From positions 45,725,440-45,789,439 of the forward strand of contig CM068839.1 of assembly GCA_028554795.2 (NCBI GenBank): a DNA stretch of 64,000 bases. Reading direction: 5' to 3'. The notes below the pieces were generated by a model that made no database searches, was not told the origin of the DNA, and worked only from the letters and a program-made list of their open reading frames with translations. This document shows, piece after piece, positions 39,006-49,914 of the stretch. The position numbers and the translations under genes were made by a program. Every line of letters begins with the position of its first letter. Positions within the stretch are counted from its first letter, which is position 1. Origin of the DNA: Sinohyriopsis cumingii (Eukaryota > Mollusca > Bivalvia > Unionida > Unionidae).

Positions 39006-40785
39006 ATTTTATGTTTTTTCTTTATAGATCTCATTAACAGCTTTATAAAGATAGTATTTTGGGTCCCTATCATATGATATATGTCATTGTTATAATTCCC
39101 ATTAACAACTTTATAAAGATAGTATTTAGGGTCCATATCGTATGCTATATGTCATCTTTATAATTCCAATTATTAGCTTTATAAAGATAGTACTTAGGGT
39201 CCCTAACATATGCTTTATGTCATCGTTATAATTCCCATTAATAATTGTTGTACATCGTATGCTACATGATATCTGTATAACTCCCATTAACAGCTTTATA
39301 AGGATAGTATTTTGGGTCCCTATCGTACGCTTTATGTCATCATTATAATTCCCATTAACAACTTTATAAAGATAGCATTTTGGGTCCCTATAGTATACTA
39401 TATGTCATTGTTATAGTTCCCATTAACAACTTTATAAAGATAGCATTTTGGGTCCCTATAGTATACTATATTTCATCGTTATAATTCCCATTAACAACTT
39501 TATAAAGATAGCATTTTGGGTCCCTATAGTATACTATATGTCATCGTTATAATTCCCATTAACAACTTTATAAAGATAGCATTTTGGGTCCCTATAGTAT
39601 ATTATATGTCATCGTTATAATTCCCATTAACAACTTTATAAAGATAACATTTTGGGTCCCTATCATATGCTATATGTCATCATTATAATTCCCATTAAGA
39701 ACTGTATATCGTATGCTACATGATATCTGTATAACTCCCATTAACAGCTTTATATTGTATGCTACATGATATCTGTATAACTCCCATTAACAGCTTTATA
39801 AGGATAGTATTTTGGGTCCCTATCGTACGCTTTATGTCATCATTATAATTCCCATTAACAACTTTATAAAGATAGCATTTTGGGTCCCTATAGTATACTA
39901 TATGTCATTGTTATAGTTCCCATTAACAACTTTATAAAGATAGCATTTTGGGTCCCTATAGTATACTATATGTCATCGTTATAATTCCCATTAACAACTT
40001 TATAAAGATAGCATTTTGGGTCCCTATAGTATATTATATGTCATCGTTATAATTCCCATTAACAACTTTATAAAGATAGCATTTTGGGTCCCTATCGTAT
40101 GCTATATGTCATCGTTATAATTCCCATTAAGAACTGTATATCGTATGCTACATGATATCTGTATAACTCCCATTAACAGCTTTATATTGTATGCTACATG
40201 ATATCTGTATAACTCCCATTAACAGCTTTATATTGTATGCTACATGATATCTGTATAACTCCCATTAACAGCTTTATATCGTATGCTACATGATATCTGT
40301 ATAACTCCCATTAACAGCTTTATATCGTATGCTACATGATATCTGTATAACTCCCATTAACAGCTTTATATCATATGCTACATGATATCTGTATAACTCC
40401 CATTAACAGCTTTATATTGTGTGCTACATGATATCTGTATAACTCCCATTAACAGCTTTATATTGTATGCTACATGATATCTGTATAACTCCCATTAACA
40501 GCTTTATATCGTATGCTACATGATATCTGTATAACTCCCATTAACAGCTTTATATTGTATGCTACATGATATCTGTATAACTCCCATTAACAGCTTTATA
40601 TGCTACATGATATCTGTATAACTCCCATTAACAGCTTTATATTGTATGCTACATGATATCGGTATAACTCCCATTAACAACTTTATATTGTATGCTATAC
40701 GTTATCTTTATGGTTCACATTAACAGCATTTATATTGTATGTTACATATTATCTTTATTGCTCACATAACATCTTTATAAAAATG
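39006..40785. repeat. Nested 68-bp and 46-bp minisatellites
   Basis: Left part: 68-bp units with AACTTTATAAAGATAGCATT and TTGGGTCCCTATAGTATACT. Right part (40.13-40.68 kb): about 12 units of 46 bp with CCCATTAACAGCTTTATATC and GTATGCTACATGATATCTGT. The block 39.24-39.69 kb is repeated almost exactly at 39.73-40.14 kb, a higher-order copy holding both unit types. Both units share TATAA(T/C)TCCCATTAACA, so one derives from the other. Confidence 0.92.
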
Positions 40786-41124
40786 GCATTATGGGATTTC
40801 AACACGAAATAAAGCAGCAACAAATTCAAAAAGTAATAGTGGCAGTGGCAGGTGGAGAAAACTTTGATGGTTCTGGGGACAACACCATTGGTGATGGTTT
40901 AGGGGACATGGTGTAGCTGGGGTACTTTGCCCTACAATAAACTAAAATGGTATTAGTGTATCATCACAACCTAAATTGTCTCCCCTTGAATAAATCTGAA
41001 ATTTGAGTCAAAATAATTTTGTTGTATTATAGAATTCAGTATAAAATTCATAATGATAATTAATTTCAGGTTTTTTTCTGATAGGTTCCATCTGATTAAT
41101 AAGGAAAATATTATATGCTTAAAC

Positions 41125-41715
41125 ATCAGTGATCTTGATAATGAACCATTACAACATGTCCATTGTTCTTGGAATGGTATGAATTGATATCAATACTGAG
41201 CACTGCAACATGTCCATAGTTCTTAGAATGGTTGTTGTTGTTGTAAGATTTTACACCATTTTTCAGCACACGATGGCTATACATGGCGGCCAGTATTAAT
41301 GGTGGAGGAAGAACCAGAGAAATCCCCGGAAAGAACCATCGACCCTCGAGAAGCTACTGGCAAGTTTTCTCACATACCCACATTGGCCAAATCAGAGACT
41401 CAAACCTACACAGACAGAGGTGAGATGGCAGTGATCCGTAACGGAAAGCGCTTTAGACCACTCGGCCACTCGGGGCCCCTCTTGGAATGGTATGAATTGA
41501 TATCAATACTGACCACTGCAACATGTCCATAGTTCTTGGAATGGTATGAATTGATATCAATACTGACCACTGCAACATGTCCATAGTTCTTGGAATGGTA
41601 TAAATTGAAATCAATACTGACCACTACAACATGTCCATAGTTCTTAGAATGGCATAAATTGAAATCAATACAGACCACTGCAACATATCCATAATTCTTT
41701 GAATATAATTAATTG
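41125..41715. repeat. 53-bp tandem repeat with SINE insert
   Basis: GGTATGAATTGATATCAATA followed by CTGACCACTGCAACATGTCC, period about 53 bp; one and a half copies left of the SINE and about four right of it. Confidence 0.88.
41231..41480 (-). mobile_element. tRNA-derived SINE inside the 53-bp array
   Basis: On the minus strand it begins GGGGCCCCGA, then the box-A-like GGCCGAGTGGTCTAAAGCGC, box-B-like GGTTTGAGTCTC, the shared body (AGAAGCTACTGGCAAG region) and an ACAACAACAAC end. Flanks TCTTAGAATGG (41221-41231) and TCTTGGAATGG (from 41480) could be the target duplication, but they are also array units. Best-preserved tRNA head of the three copies. Confidence 0.8.
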
Positions 41716-42240
41716 GTATTAATACTGAACTGTTGCAATACATCGATAGTTCTTTCAATAGAAAAACTAGTTATACATTACTTAGCTGACAGAAAACCTA
41801 TATACAAAACTAAACGAGATGCATGTGCAAATTCATGTTACCAGGTGGTAAAATAATAACCAAAATGAAAAAGAAAAGATTTTATAAAATTCATGTTGTA
41901 ATTCTAGTTTATCATGAGCTTTAATCTGTTGTAATTATGTCAAACTGTAAGCAAAGTGTTGACATGTCAATTGTCACTGGCATCATTCATACACTTAAAC
42001 AGTAAGCAAGTCAATCTTTTTACAGGATGTTCCTGTCTTTACTGCATAACTGATATAATTCCATCATTATCTGTTAAAATACCCTTTGTTTTATTTATTT
42101 TGTTTTAACTTCATCACTAGGATATAGAGATGAAATGTAAGAACAAACATCAAACATATATGCCATTTCGTTTGCCTCAATGAACATTATAATCTATGGA
42201 CTGTGAGGATGTACAGATGAAATGGAAGAAAAGTCACAGT
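41716..42240. other. Unique sequence, no supported gene
   Basis: AT-rich, nothing recognised. Confidence 0.35.
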
Positions 42241-42244
42241 CCAT

Positions 42245-42555
42245 CAACTCTATATGCCAACCCAACAGAACAATGTTATATGCCAACTCAACAGAACAAT
42301 GTTATATGCCAACTCAACAGAACAATGTTATATGCCTAATCAACAGAACAATGTTATATGCCAACTCAACAGAACAATGTTATATGCCAACTCAACAGAA
42401 CAATGTTATATGCCTAATCAACAGAACAATGTTATATGCCAACTCAACAGAACAATGTTATATGCCAACTCAACAGAACAATGTTATATGCCAACTCAAC
42501 AGAACAATGTTATATGCCAACTCAACAGAACAATGTTATATGCCTAATCAACAGA
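42245..42555. repeat. 26-bp tandem repeat, about 12 copies
   Basis: CAACTCAACAGAACAATGTT plus ATATGC, 26-bp period; some units read CTAATCAACAG. The Gln/Asn-rich frames repeat every 26 residues, the signature of a 26-bp non-coding unit. Confidence 0.95.
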
Positions 42556-42735
42556 AAAGTCCCTGTCCAACAACACTATATAATTACTCAACATAAAAGT
42601 CCCTGTCCAACAACACTATATAATTACTCAACATAAAAGTCCCTGTCCAACAACACTATATAATTACTCAACATAAAAGTCCCTGTCCAACAACACTATA
42701 TAATTACTCAACATAAAAGTCCCTGTCCATCAACA
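42556..42735. repeat. 40-bp tandem repeat, 4 copies
   Basis: AACATAAAAGTCCCTGTCCA plus ACAACACTATATAATTACTC, period 40 bp. Confidence 0.95.
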
Positions 42736-42789
42736 CTGTATGCCACAAGCATGCAAGCAGTAGCCAGGGCATCTGACTCACCGATCAAC

Positions 42790-43885
42790 ATGATCACCAA
42801 CAACATGGAAAACTACACAACTTTCCTTGCCAGCTGCAGTTCATCAATTCATTAGTTTATGAACTCACTCCTGGAAAAGCTAGTGAGTAACCTGATGGCA
42901 GAGAACTTCAAGATCACTCACACTGCTACTGCCCCACCAACACAGACCTCTTGACCAGAAAAGAAGTGTATCTGTATGAGTACATGAATGATTCATGCAA
43001 GTTTGCCGAAACTCAGCTGCAACTAATCAAAGCATTTTGTCACGTGAAGTTATTTCTGCTGATTACTACAAGCACACCAAGAAAGTTTGGTCTGTCCTCA
43101 AATACAAAACCCTCAGCAACTATCACAATCTGTATCTGCTCACAGACGTGCTGTTGCTCATTGACGTGTTTGAGGCATTTCACAACACCACCATGGATAT
43201 GTACAAGCGCAACCATATCCAATACATTTCAACCCCGGGAATGGGCTGGGATGCCTTGTTGTCCAAGACCAATATCGAGCTGGAATTGCTCATGGACATC
43301 TACCAGCATCTGTTTAGTGAATGATCACTTTGCTGCTAAATATCCACATCACATCACCAATATGTTTCTGCCAACAACTCCATACATGCCCAGGTATAAC
43401 CTATAACCTGGCTGCCCCCCACCCCCGATTCATCATGTATCTCGATACCAATAACCTGTATTAGATGGCCATTATGCAACTACTGCCCATGGGTGGATTT
43501 CAGTGGATCAATCCTGCGCACATTGATCTCCACAAGGACATGCACATTACAACACACACGGCAACCAGGGATACTTCTTTGAAGTTAACCTGGAACATCC
43601 TGAGTCCTAGCACACAATGATTATCTACTGGCCCCAGAAGCACTGCCAGTGCTGAGTTCGTGGCTGTCACCATATCAGTGCTTGATTGTGGATGAGTCTG
43701 GCTGCAAATATGCCAAGTGTACTGAACTTCTCCGGGGTCTCAGGACCAAGTACAACTATTGCACTGCACGTATGAAATCTGCAGTTACAATTTTGGCTGG
43801 GCATGCACGTGATTAAGATCCATCAGAGGCTCAAAATCCACTATCAAGCTTGGATGGCTCCATGAACATGGACCTGCCTACCCTT
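42790..43885 (+). pseudogene. Polinton DNA polymerase B relic, N-terminal/palm part
   Basis: Frames scattered over three phases together follow the order of a canonical Polinton protein-primed family B DNA polymerase. First LLEKLVSNL near 42.86 kb, then TRKEVYLYEYMND (42.95 kb), then in another phase KTLSNYHNLYLLTDVLLLID and STPGMGWDALLS (43.1-43.25 kb). Then comes YLDTNNLY followed by a stop and MAIMQLLPMGG at about 43.44-43.5 kb, where living copies have the palm YLDxNNLYGxAMxxxLP. GYFFEVNLEHPES and a SPWMAP-like AWMAPW follow near 43.85 kb. Several frameshifts and stops are present, so it cannot make polymerase. The gene breaks off at a 5.7-kb insertion and resumes at 49.6 kb. Confidence 0.85.
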
Positions 43886-43894
43886 CTGCACATG

Positions 43895-44170
43895 AGATTC
43901 TCACATGAGATCTAACTCAGGTTAGTCTCATGTGCAATTTAACATGCAAATTAGGTAGAACTCACGTGAGCAAATAGATTCTAATAAGAAAATCACATGT
44001 GCAGGAATTGTTAATAAAAGCAATATATTGCTCACGTGAGCCACACCTTGCTCACGTGAGCCACACCTCGCTCATGTGAGCAAGATCTGCTCACGTGAGC
44101 CACACCTCGCTCATGTGTGCAAAATTTTGCTTATGTGAGCAGCATCTTGCTCACATGAGCAAAAACAACA
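43895..44170. repeat. Left cluster of CTCACGTGAG palindromes
   Basis: At least ten copies or variants of (G)CTCACGTGAG(C), several followed by CACACCTCG or CACACCTTG. The 12-bp form is a perfect palindrome around the E-box CACGTG; decayed forms read CTCATGTGAG. Confidence 0.85.
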
Positions 44171-44301
44171 AAAAACAACTATAATGTTTAGTTTTTATTG
44201 AAGACAAGAATTAAACAGTAAGATCAATATTCAAATCTAGTAATCATAAGCATATAATTTGAGTTCGATTATTGATCTTTTAATAAGGTAAGACAACTAG
44301 A

Positions 44302-44328
44302 GTATGTATGTATGTATGTATGTATGTA
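44302..44328. repeat. (GTAT)n microsatellite
   Basis: Six to seven uninterrupted GTAT units. Confidence 0.95.
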
Positions 44329-47300
44329 CCTGTTATATTAATACATCACATTTATTCTAAGCACTTTACGGTCATAATGAAAGATACTGCTGGAAATTTG
44401 CATCACATGAAGACCATTCTTCACTGTTCCAGAAAATTCAAAGCAAAGAAAATGTGTAATTGACATTCCTGCTTCTGAATTTCATTATTTGCCAGTCTGC
44501 AACAATATTTTCACTTGGAGATTGTTTTCTTTGAATCAATGCACTTCCTGTTGACCACTGAATTTAAGTTAGCAGGCTCAGTTTTGAACTGTTGAAAAAT
44601 GAAACCTGAAATGGAAATGAAAAAGTTGGTAGAAGTTTTTTTTCTTCTGATCACAGCATTTGAGACATTATGTAAGGTTGATTTTTAAAGATTCGTTTTA
44701 CAAGGTAAAGGCAAAATACATAATTGTAGTTTGGATTAGATGGCACTTTATCACACTGTGAAAATAGGAGCCAACTGTTTTCCCAAGGACATATTTACGC
44801 AGCCAACCCAGTCTGAAAATTCATCCTTTGGACTATGAGTCAAATAGCTCTACCAACAGAATTACCATAGTTCAGTAGCAGACATAAACTGCACTGTTGA
44901 TGAGATACCTGCAAGTCATGTTGCATATTCCAAATCTGACTACTTCTGGATAAAGATGCCAATGTGTACCTGGGTATTCTCCCATAGATAATAACCTGGG
45001 TAATAAAACGAACAATTGGGTACCCGTTTAAAAAAAAGTGTTCACAGGGGCTCATATGGTTGCTTACAATTTACTTGTCATATGTGGTCTGTATAATAAT
45101 ACAATCCTTTCTCAAGTGACCTATTTAAGAATCAACGCTGACATTTCAAGCCTGACCATCCTAACTTCATGCCTGTCCATGGTTCATGTGCCAATTTTCT
45201 CATGACTTAAAACACTCTCGTTTTCAGATCCTGGTGACATTAACTGGGTCAAATAAAATTAAGCACAATATGAATGTCTGGTTTAACATGGCTACTGTAA
45301 CATGCACTTCTTATACCACCATATTAGGACAAAAAAATGAATGAAATGGACAACTATATAGACTGAAATATAAAGATAAAAAAAAGTTTGCTACTTAATA
45401 ACAGTTTTGAAAGAAACAAATAAAAATTAATGCATTTGTAACTTCTGCATGAATTTTACATCAAACAGTTCCAAGAAAACAGACAGGTTCTTGAATGTGA
45501 AACCATTTGCCCTAGATTCATTCTGTTATGATACTACACACATAGCAGTCCAGCTTAAATAGAAAATAAATGGCACCAGATATCATTTTTAAAAAAAGAA
45601 GAAAAAACAACAACAAAAATAACCTGGGATGTATCAATGCAACTGATGGATGTTATGTAACTGAAAAATGTTAGAGAAAAGAGATTTTGTTAAACTTAAA
45701 AACATGTTGCACTGGACCATCGTTATGGAATGAACCATGGCTAGGTTGAGGATAATACAACAATCAACATTTATGGACTTTATGACGATTCACGAAAGTT
45801 ACTGTAGACATGTACACTAGTCGAAGTGACTGTTATGCACAAATAATTTATCAATTTCTTTTGTGTCTATTCTCATCCATACTACTAATCCACACGAGTT
45901 CAGCTGATTTGTGACAAAAATTATAACTGCATATACATTTTTCATACAGTTTTCTGTAATAATGGCATGTAATTTATACTTGTTGTGCTCAGATTATGAT
46001 TTTTGCCACTTATATTAGTAATAATTATGCTTACTGCTCTTTTTGGGGTTGGAACATGTGAACCTACAACAAAGCAGTTCAGCTTCACATTTAATACAAT
46101 TTTCTTTTGATTGTATATTCTGGTAACCAGTCGTTAGGAATGATGGGTACACATTAGAAATTTCTTAAAAATTGACATCTTTACTTCTGGAACAGTCCTC
46201 TGGAAGATTTCTCCAAAACTTTTAGGATACATTTTTCCAAAATATGTACATTTGCAATATATAAAGAAATTCAAAATCTGGTTTCCAATTTTTATATTTA
46301 AAAAAAAAATGTATTCGGGGTCAAATTTTAGAGTCTGAAATGCATATGTTATCATGTGTATTACATCGAAAGATTTGAAGCGTCTTATACATACCCTTTA
46401 CTGGAGTTGAAATTTCCTCTAGCATGGCAATGCAGTTTTGTCTGACTTCTTCCTGTTGCTGTCAATGTTTTGCACTTCTTTCAAATGATTGCTAACTTTG
46501 TTGTGTTCATTAAATTTTGTGACCTTCATGAAATTTAATCTGTAAAAAGATAAAAATTAGTATAATTGATCTTTTTTTAAATCTATGCAGAACAGAAAGA
46601 ATGCACTGAAATGAGAAAACGATTTGGTTGGCAAAAGAGTCCTAGTCTATAAGTGTATATAAGCATTAAGAAAAGCTGTAATCCTTATCCAATTAAATCT
46701 CTATTTTAAATTTACCAATCAAAATATTTGACAAACAGGGCAAATGTCTTTTAGGAATAAAATCATGAATCAAGCTACTGCATTTGGTTCTCAATCGTGT
46801 ATGCTTATCTTGATCCACCCAATCTGCAATAAAATAATACGAAGAACATTTATGTTTGTACATATTGTTTCAATCGGTAACGCAAGTGCTCCTCACTGAG
46901 GCGCCCGCATTATTATTGGGGGTGGGGGTAAGAGCCAGACATGGTTGCACAGTTGAATTGTGGAAGGCTTAAATATTCGATGATAGTGTGGTGTAGATAT
47001 CATTTTTAGAAACAGGAGGTTGAATTATTATCTTTAAGTAAAATCTGAAACAAACCCTTGGGTCAATTTTAAACGACCATGCGAATTTATGCTTATGCTT
47101 ATAATGTCGATGATTCAGGCTATCCACTTTAATCATTCTATATGCAAAAATTGTAAAAAGAAATGAGAAAAAGTAACTTACCTCTTTCTCAGCAAAGAAC
47201 CAGTCTTTCATAATCTTTGAATCTTCCCTAACAGCACGTCGACGTCTTCTGTTTCGTACTGGACATTAACATCAGTACCCACGTGGATATCTTTAGAAGT

Positions 47301-47567
47301 TGGTGCTGGTTTCTATATTTTAATAATGTCCACACTCTTGCTGTCAGAATGTTTTAAGAGCAAACATGTTGCAGGAGAATATTAAACAACTTTCTTCATA
47401 AACAGCGTGGCCCTTGCTAAGAGAACATGGCCCGCGCGTAAATTTCTGTCTGTTCGGTTTAAAAGTGCTATTCTACATGTACACTGTAGGTCAACATCCA
47501 TCATCTGTCGAGTTTATCTGAGGCGCTACAAAGGGTAAATTATTAGTAAACACGTTGTTGTACGCAT

Positions 47568-47691
47568 AGGGGCTTGTATCATTGATTACAATATAAAAGT
47601 CAGTCATACATTTAGCATAAAAATAATACTTTTATTATTTTATACTATTGTATGACTGACATTTAAATTGTAAGCAACGATGCGAGCCCTT
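47568..47691. repeat. 122-bp snap-back hairpin (MITE- or pre-miRNA-like)
   Basis: The left arm starts AGGGGCTTGTATCATTG and the right arm, read on the other strand, AAGGGCTCGCATCGTTG. Pairing continues through TTACAAT, GTCAGTCATACA and an AT-rich inner stem (AAATAATA with TATTATTT) to a loop of a few bases. Roughly 50 of 60 arm positions pair. No tandem repeat explains it. Confidence 0.85.
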
Positions 47692-48449
47692 CTGGTTTTA
47701 CACTCCTTTGTACACATGTACTCGGGTATTTCTTAATGCTATATTTTATATATCAAATAGATGCTATTTTATTATCTGATGTTTCATAAAAACTGAGCTA
47801 TAAGTGAATTCATATCATTAATAAGTTAATTAATATAGACCAAGTTAATTTTGATGTTTTTACAGTAGCTTGTGCCGACCCGTACCCCATAGGACACTTT
47901 AATGGTTCTAACAAGCCGATTCTTCCACCGTGTACTCAGATAACCTGGGTCACAGAAAAGTTAACGGAAACGTCAGTGATTTGTTTTGTGATTATTTCAA
48001 TAGGCAATTTCTTTTATAAACTTTGAAATGACACGATCAGAACATTTAAAAGGCTGCAAATAAGCAAAATTTTCCATTGCCAAGAATATACACGTGTAAA
48101 ACAGTGCGAAACAGCTACACAACCAAACACGACTGGATTAGGCAGTTTCTTACGGATTTATTAAATTTTATGTACAGTAGATGTTTTTTTATACTGATAA
48201 TGTACATATGCATAGGAAACGGGGTTGGGGTGAAACCTCGATAATAATTTGTCTAATACGTAACCTGTTCGACTGTTCAGTTGGCGTTTGAATTTTGGCG
48301 GACACTAGACAAAATGTTTAATGTTACCCCGCGTATTTCTTTGATGCCAGACATTCAACGTCAGTGGACAATGTTTTATTAAACACGTTAATATTATTAA
48401 TCCATTATGGTTTCTGCGTGGATTAAACATAGGCCGTTTTATAGAATAT

Positions 48450-48530
48450 GGGGAGGGGGGCGTCAAGCGTACGTACGCGGGGGGGGTGGGGGGCGTAAAA
48501 AAATGTATGCATGCGTGGGGGGGGGGGGTC
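48450..48530. other. G-rich tract
   Basis: Several G runs (G6 to about G13) separated by CGTACGTACGCG-like spacers and by ATGTATGCATGCGT. Could form G-quadruplexes on the plus strand, or be the eroded end of a DNA element (CGTACGTAC occurs on both sides). Confidence 0.5.
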
Positions 48531-49257
48531 AAGCTTTGCCTGATTTTTGCGTACGTACTAAATGGATGACCCCTAAGCCGAATTACACAATTCAGTAAGT
48601 ATAAGATTGTATTGACTCTTTGTGCGAATGTTAGGCATGGAAGAAAATGACGTAGTTTATGTAATTCTCCAATTTTTCTGGAAAATGACTTGAGAGTTTA
48701 TCAGGCCAAAAGGACTGTGCATCAGTGTTTATTTTTTTTCCAGATATGTGGCTATGTATTTGTTTTACAATTTTATAGTGGGGGTTTTAGAAGTTTGTGA
48801 ATAAAGGAGTTGCATCATATGTTTATGGAACATAGGATTCATTTTAGGCAAAAGTTTTATTTCCTTTTTATATTTGTAAACTGTGTATTTTGGGGAGAGA
48901 AACATTTCACCTTTTTACGGATTACTTTATTAAACATTAACCACGATCAGTATGCAAGTTATTAACTCTATTCTTTGACAGCTGTTAAAGTTTAATGGGT
49001 AGTCTGGTTATACGAGACCTTAATTCTGAATTGTTTCGTTTTATGAACAGTGAAATGAATCTTAATATGTTCAAATACAAAGAGCCTGTTGGGTCAAAAT
49101 AAGATTAAAACTCACTGTGAGAAAATAAGTTGAAGATGTTTTAAAATTTAAAAAATACAACAAAGCAACATGAACAAGTGCAAAATAGAAATGATGGCTA
49201 TTTGACAATAATGGAGATGCTTGACATTCAACATTTACACAAAATATTTAAGTCCAA

Positions 49258-49600
49258 ATTGCTCATGTGATAACTCACATGAGAAAATCCAACTTTGAAT
49301 AAATTTGAAATAAGTGTTTAATCAGAATCAAAGTCCAAGTTTCTCACGTGATAACTCACGTGAGAAATTAGAACTCTGCCTTATTTTCAAACATGGTTGT
49401 ATGTAATGGAAAAGAATGTTTTCTAAGTTCTACTTTCTCATGTGAAAATTTAGATTCTCACGTGAGCAAAATCTGCTCACGTGAGAATCAGGTTAGTTTT
49501 TCCTTGGCTCACAAGATCTAACAAACTGCACACATGAGCCTGCAAAATCTACCCAATTTGCATACATTTCTAACAAGGTTCTCATGTGCAGCTTATGAGC
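49258..49600. repeat. Right cluster of CTCACGTGAG palindromes
   Basis: Variants CTCATGTGATAACTCACATG, CTCACGTGATAACTCACGTG and GCTCACGTGAGAATC in both orientations; mirrors the left cluster at 43.9-44.17 kb. Confidence 0.85.
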
Positions 49601-49611
49601 AGCTCATGTGA

Positions 49612-49912
49612 ACTGGTGAGATTTTTCTGTACGGGACACACCGACTTGCTGCCGATGCACGTCATGTCCACCGATGACATGTATGTGGACATGGTACAAC
49701 CAAGTTTTGCCAATGAATTTGATGCCAGCAAGTATCTGAAGAAACATCCGCTGTACTCCACCAAGAACAAAAAGGTGGTAGTCAAGTTCAAAGACGAATG
49801 CTCTGGTAAACTGATCAAAGAGTATGTGGGACTGCAGCCCAAAATGTACTCGATTGAGATCAGCTAAAAGAATGTTAAAAAGGCCAAAGGTGTTCCATGG
49901 GTGATTATGCAG
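49612..49912 (+). pseudogene. Polinton DNA polymerase B relic, motif C and thumb
   Basis: Starts at the place of motif C: LYG in one phase and HTDLLPMHVM in the next, corresponding to the YGDTDSLL... of intact polymerases, so a frameshift sits inside the motif. Then DDMYVDM, KNKKVVVKFKDE (usual form VGKNKKVIGLMKDE), EYVGLQPKMYS and, past an in-frame stop at 49865, KNVKKAKGVP, the conserved end of these enzymes. Same strand as the fragment at 42.8-43.9 kb and continuing where it stopped, minus roughly 80-100 residues including the fingers motif. Confidence 0.8.
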
Positions 49913-49914
49913 TG

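Larger units (their letters stand above)
44171..49255. other. Interior of the 5.7-kb insertion; no supported gene
   Basis: AT-rich, apart from a G-rich patch at 48.45-48.53 kb. All frames are shorter than 86 codons. No transposase, integrase or reverse-transcriptase motif seen. Contains a GTAT microsatellite and the hairpin element listed separately. Confidence 0.45.
43886..49591. mobile_element. 5.7-kb insertion with CACGTG-rich inverted ends, splitting the polymerase relic
   Basis: CTGCACATGAGA (43886-43897) and its reverse complement (49580-49591) form the ends. A second inverted match, ATGCAAATT(A/G)GGTAGA, lies about 50 bp inside each. CTT occurs on both outer sides, a possible 3-bp target duplication. 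Subterminal zones (43.89-44.17 and 49.26-49.60 kb) are packed with variants of the palindrome GCTCACGTGAGC. The two flanking polymerase fragments share orientation and order, as expected if one gene was interrupted, although the fingers region between them is missing. No transposase is recognisable inside, so it is non-autonomous or very decayed. Confidence 0.6.

Noticed and set aside
42222..42636. Gln/Asn-rich protein like a prion-domain protein
   Set aside because: All three phases of a 26-bp repeat are open and give the same peptide; no coding evidence.
46513..47211. Two-exon minus-strand gene ending MKDWFFAEKE then IKFHEGHKI
   Set aside because: GAG|GTAAGT donor and TTTTTACAG acceptor are good and phase-compatible, but upstream stops leave a product of only about 20 residues; perhaps the 3' end of an untraced transcript.
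44171..49255. Transposase gene inside the 5.7-kb insertion
   Set aside because: No frame over 86 codons and no DDE, tyrosine-recombinase or reverse-transcriptase motif seen.
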